Assembly (NCBI RefSeq): GCF_900114535.1
Contig: NZ_FOTK01000006.1
Coordinates: 186,001 to 250,000 of the forward strand
Length of the DNA: 64,000 nucleotides
Reading direction: 5' to 3'
From: Methylobacterium pseudosasicola
GTDB taxonomy: Bacteria > Pseudomonadota > Alphaproteobacteria > Rhizobiales > Beijerinckiaceae
Made by a program: the position numbers and the translations under genes. Of this stretch, positions 61,812-64,000 are shown one piece after another. The first letter of the stretch is position 1. The number at the start of each line of letters is the position of its first letter. The notes under the pieces were generated by a model that did not search any database, was not told where the DNA came from, and was given only the letters and a program-made list of their open reading frames with translations.

Positions 61812-62831
61812 GTGGTCATTCAGAAGAACTGGCAGGAACTGATCAAGCCGAACAAGCTGCAGGTCTCGACCGGCGACGACCCGAAGCGGGTCGCCACGGT
61901 CGTGGCCGAGCCGCTCGAGCGCGGCTTCGGCACCACGCTCGGCAACGCCCTGCGGCGCGTGCTCCTGTCCTCGCTCCAGGGCGCGGCTGTGACCTCGGTG
62001 CAGATCGACGGCGTGCTGCACGAGTTCTCCTCGATCCCGGGCGTCCGCGAGGACGTCACCGACATCGTCCTGAACATCAAGACCATCGCGATCCGGTCGC
62101 AGACCGATGCGCCCAAGCGCATGACCCTGCGCAAGACCGGCCCGGGCACCGTCACGGCCGGCGATATCGGCACGGTCGGCGACATCCAGATCCTGAACCC
62201 GGACCTGGTGATCTGCACCCTGGACGACGGCGCCGAGATCCGCATGGAGTTCACGGTCGCTACCGGCAAGGGCTACGTCCCGGCCGAGCGCAACCGCCCC
62301 GAGGACGCGCCGATCGGCCTGATCCCGGTGGACTCGCTGTTCTCCCCCGTGACCAAGGTCAGCTACCGCGTCGAGACCACCCGTGAGGGCCAGGATCTCG
62401 ACAAGGACAAGCTGACGATGACGATCGAGACCAACGGCGCCGTGGGCCCGGAGGACGCGCTCGCCTACGCGGCGCGGATCATCCAGGACCAGCTGCAGGT
62501 CTTCGTGAACTTCGAGGATCCGCGCAAGGAAGAGGCCGCGCCGCTCGCGCCGCAGCTGCCCTTCAACCCGGCGCTGCTCAAGAAGGTCGACGAGCTGGAG
62601 CTGTCGGTTCGTTCGGCGAACTGCCTGAAGAACGACAACATCGTCTATATCGGCGACCTGATCCAGAAGTCCGAGGGCGAGATGCTGCGGACCCCGAACT
62701 TCGGCCGCAAGTCGCTCAACGAGATTAAGGAAGTGCTGGCCGGCATGGGCCTGCACCTCGGCATGGATATCCCCGGCTGGCCGCCGGAGAACATCGAAGA
62801 TCTCGCCAAGCGCTTCGAAGAGCACTACTGA
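61812..62831 (+). CDS. rpoA: RNA polymerase alpha subunit
   Basis: 339 residues, GTG start with GAGGTAGGA upstream. [52 protein letters not shown] belongs to the dimerising N-terminal domain; the C-terminal domain (from about residue 250) has [22 protein letters not shown] and [14 protein letters not shown] for UP-element and activator contacts. It is followed by rplQ after a 196-base gap with a hairpin. Confidence 0.99.
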   Translation: MVIQKNWQELIKPNKLQVSTGDDPKRVATVVAEPLERGFGTTLGNALRRVLLSSLQGAAVTSVQIDGVLHEFSSIPGVREDVTDIVLNIKTIAIRSQTDAPKRMTLRKTGPGTVTAGDIGTVGDIQILNPDLVICTLDDGAEIRMEFTVATGKGYVPAERNRPEDAPIGLIPVDSLFSPVTKVSYRVETTREGQDLDKDKLTMTIETNGAVGPEDALAYAARIIQDQLQVFVNFEDPRKEEAAPLAPQLPFNPALLKKVDELELSVRSANCLKNDNIVYIGDLIQKSEGEMLRTPNFGRKSLNEIKEVLAGMGLHLGMDIPGWPPENIEDLAKRFEEHY

Positions 62832-62900
62832 GGCGAAGCCGCCTCGGGCCGGACTTGGCGGCGCTGATCGGCGCTGTCTGTTTGGCCGATCCAGATCCGG

Positions 62901-62925
62901 GACTTCGCGGGCACGACGCGAAGTC
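62901..62925. repeat. Hairpin between rpoA and rplQ
   Basis: GACTTCGCG and CGCGAAGTC form a perfect 9-base-pair stem with a 7-base loop, 69 bases past the rpoA stop, followed by TCAAACAAATCCC. It may be a processing or pausing site. Confidence 0.5.
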
Positions 62926-63027
62926 TCAAACAAATCCCGCCGCGGGGTTACGCGGATAACAACCGCCTCGATGAGGCGCCCGGCCGTACCGTGGCACGGC
63001 GGCCGAGATCAGAAGGAAGCCAGAACC

Positions 63028-63438
63028 ATGCGTCACGGTTATCGCGGCCGTCGCTTCAACCGCACCGCCGAGCACCGCAAGGCGATGTTCGCCAACATGT
63101 CGGTCGCCCTGCTGAAGCACGAGCAGATCGTCACCACCCTACCGAAGGCCAAGGATCTGCGTCCCGTGGTCGAGAAGCTCGTTACCCTCGGCCGCATCGA
63201 CAGCGTCCACACCCGCCGTCTCGCCATGGCGCAGCTGCGCGATGCCGACATGGTCAAGAAGCTCTTCGCCGTGATCGGCCCGCGCTACGCCGGTCGTCCG
63301 GGCGGCTATCTCCGCATCATGAAGGCCGGCTTCCGCAAGGGCGACAACGCCCCGCTCGCCGTGATCGAGTTCGTCGACCGCGACGTCGACGCCCGCGGCA
63401 AGGATTCGGGTCAAGTCGAGGTCGCCGAGGCGGCCTGA
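63028..63438 (+). CDS. rplQ: 50S ribosomal protein L17
   Basis: 136 residues: [55 protein letters not shown], with [35 protein letters not shown]17 lies near the tunnel exit. AAGGAAG is 10 bases before the ATG at 63028. It is the last gene of the alpha operon and is followed by a strong terminator. Confidence 0.99.
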   Translation: MRHGYRGRRFNRTAEHRKAMFANMSVALLKHEQIVTTLPKAKDLRPVVEKLVTLGRIDSVHTRRLAMAQLRDADMVKKLFAVIGPRYAGRPGGYLRIMKAGFRKGDNAPLAVIEFVDRDVDARGKDSGQVEVAEAA

Positions 63439-63465
63439 GCCTAGGCTCAACCAACCGGACCAACA

Positions 63466-63500
63466 GAAAAGCCGTCCCGGGCCATCCGGGGCGGCTTTTT
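63466..63500 (+). terminator. Rho-independent terminator of the alpha operon
   Basis: AAAAGCCGTCCCGG-GCCAT-CCGGGGCGGCTTTTT: a stem of about 13 pairs (one T-G pair) ending in five T, 28 bases after the rplQ stop. The clearest intrinsic terminator in the window. Confidence 0.85.
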
Positions 63501-63512
63501 CGCGTCTGAGCC

Positions 63513-63548
63513 CAAAAAAAGAACCCGCCGGCTTGCGCCGACGGGTTT
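63513..63548 (-). terminator. Leftward Rho-independent terminator
   Basis: Read on the minus strand, AACCCGTCGGC-GCAA-GCCGGCGGGTT is a stem of 10-11 pairs (one mismatch) followed by CTTTTTTTGG. It must end a leftward transcript, the only candidates being the small ORF at 63646 or an RNA, or the partial gene at 63850. Confidence 0.75.
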
Positions 63549-63645
63549 GGAGCAGGGTCCACGTTTCGAAATCGTCGCGGGAGCTCGTCCTGGCGGTCAG
63601 TGTCGGCCTGACCGGGAACTCGACCGCGTCGCGGTTCCGAAACCC

Positions 63646-63732
63646 CTATCCCTGCCGGTTCTTGTTGGGTGGATCGTCCTGATCCGGGTCGGCCTCGCGG
63701 CGTTGACTGGGGAAGATGCCGTGATTGCTCAT
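63646..63732 (-). CDS. Possible 28-residue small protein
   Basis: The ATG at 63732 has a strong GGAGGTGG site 5-8 bases upstream. The 28-residue product is MSNHGIFPSQRREADPDQ then DDPPNKNRQG: polar, without membrane segments. A good leftward terminator lies about 100 bases past the stop. It is either a small protein, or the site marks a leader or small RNA. No family is recognised. Confidence 0.45.
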   Translation of the reverse strand: MSNHGIFPSQRREADPDQDDPPNKNRQG

Positions 63733-63849
63733 GGTCCACCTCCACGTTCGTAACCCGGAGCAACACCGCTCCGTAGGGGGTCAATGAGCCGGCAACCGGG
63801 TGGTTCCCGATGAAGTGGGGTCCGCGTTCGCCTTCCTGCAAACCCGTCA

Positions 63850-64000
63850 TTAGCTCGCCGCCGCCCCGTCGAGCAGCTCCGAAACCCGGCTCGCCAGGTC
63901 GGCGGAGCGGAACGGCTTGGTCAGGACCGGCAGATCGTCGGGGATCTGCATCGCCTCGGCGTGGCCGGTGAGGATCAGGACCGGCAGGGTCGGGTCGCGG
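63850..64000 (-). CDS. C-terminal end of a response-regulator receiver domain (partial)
   Basis: The last 49 codons of a leftward gene cut by the window edge; stop TAA at 63850-63852. It reads RDPTLPVLILTGHAEAM, then DLPVLTKPFRSADLASRV. The LILTG strand, and the conserved Lys and Pro in LTKPF, are the alpha4-beta5 part of a CheY-like receiver. The absence of anything after it suggests a single-domain response regulator or the receiver of a hybrid histidine kinase. Confidence 0.8.
   Translation of the reverse strand, partial: RDPTLPVLILTGHAEAMQIPDDLPVLTKPFRSADLASRVSELLDGAAAS

Overview
The window looks like the chromosome of a high-GC (about 70%) alphaproteobacterium of the order Hyphomicrobiales, most likely a Methylobacterium-type organism. 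This rests on a CckA cell-cycle kinase, TTAA-N7-TTAA (CtrA-type) boxes before flagellar genes, a GTTC-N7-GTTC LexA-type box before recA, a DUF6867 protein inside a Liv operon, and dense palindromic intergenic repeats. The genus is an inference. No rRNA, tRNA, CRISPR array, insertion sequence or prophage was seen.

Left part (0-28 kb): a short membrane protein, moaE, a tandem left-handed beta-helix protein, then a small colicin-E3-like RNase toxin domain with a probable immunity gene. Next come two amino-acid uptake operons on the minus strand: gltI/gltJ/gltK/gltL (glutamate/aspartate) and livH-livM-livG-livF-DUF6867-livJ (branched-chain). On the plus strand lie a GltP/DctA-type carrier followed by a second GltI-like binding protein, and a DUF1007/NicO nickel-cobalt pair. 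Then follow a phosphatase, gloA, a chemotaxis receptor, a Tat-type L,D-transpeptidase lipoprotein, a membrane metallophosphoesterase, recF, dnaN and an MHS-type carrier.

Middle part (27-38 kb): fliO faces flgB-flgC-fliE-fliQ-fliR-flhB across a promoter region with CtrA-type boxes. cckA, the kinase at the head of the CtrA phosphorelay, lies 5 kb further on, so regulator and probable target module share one locus. A two-gene accessory insert, a RelE-like protein and a Shedu-like (DUF4263) nuclease, sits between flhB and cckA. recA follows with an SOS-type promoter.

Right part (38-63.5 kb): nearly the whole str-S10-spc-alpha ribosomal supercluster, but broken and inverted. rpsL-rpsG-fusA-tuf-rpsJ...rpsQ runs leftward (47.9 to 38.2 kb) and rplN...rplQ runs rightward (52.3 to 63.4 kb). 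Between the two heads are a gene-free kilobase and an amino-acid ABC importer without an ATPase. This is the order one inversion of the rpsL-rpsQ block would produce. Most longer gaps in the cluster contain a perfect inverted repeat, and a metallo-beta-lactamase-fold gene sits between rpsK and rpoA. The window closes with back-to-back terminators, a possible 28-residue ORF and the C-terminal end of a response-regulator receiver domain.

Best candidates for something new: the RelE-like/Shedu-like pair (32738-33654), the stand-alone E3-type cytotoxin with its neighbour (2021-2503), and the inverted ribosomal supercluster with its structured rpsL leader.
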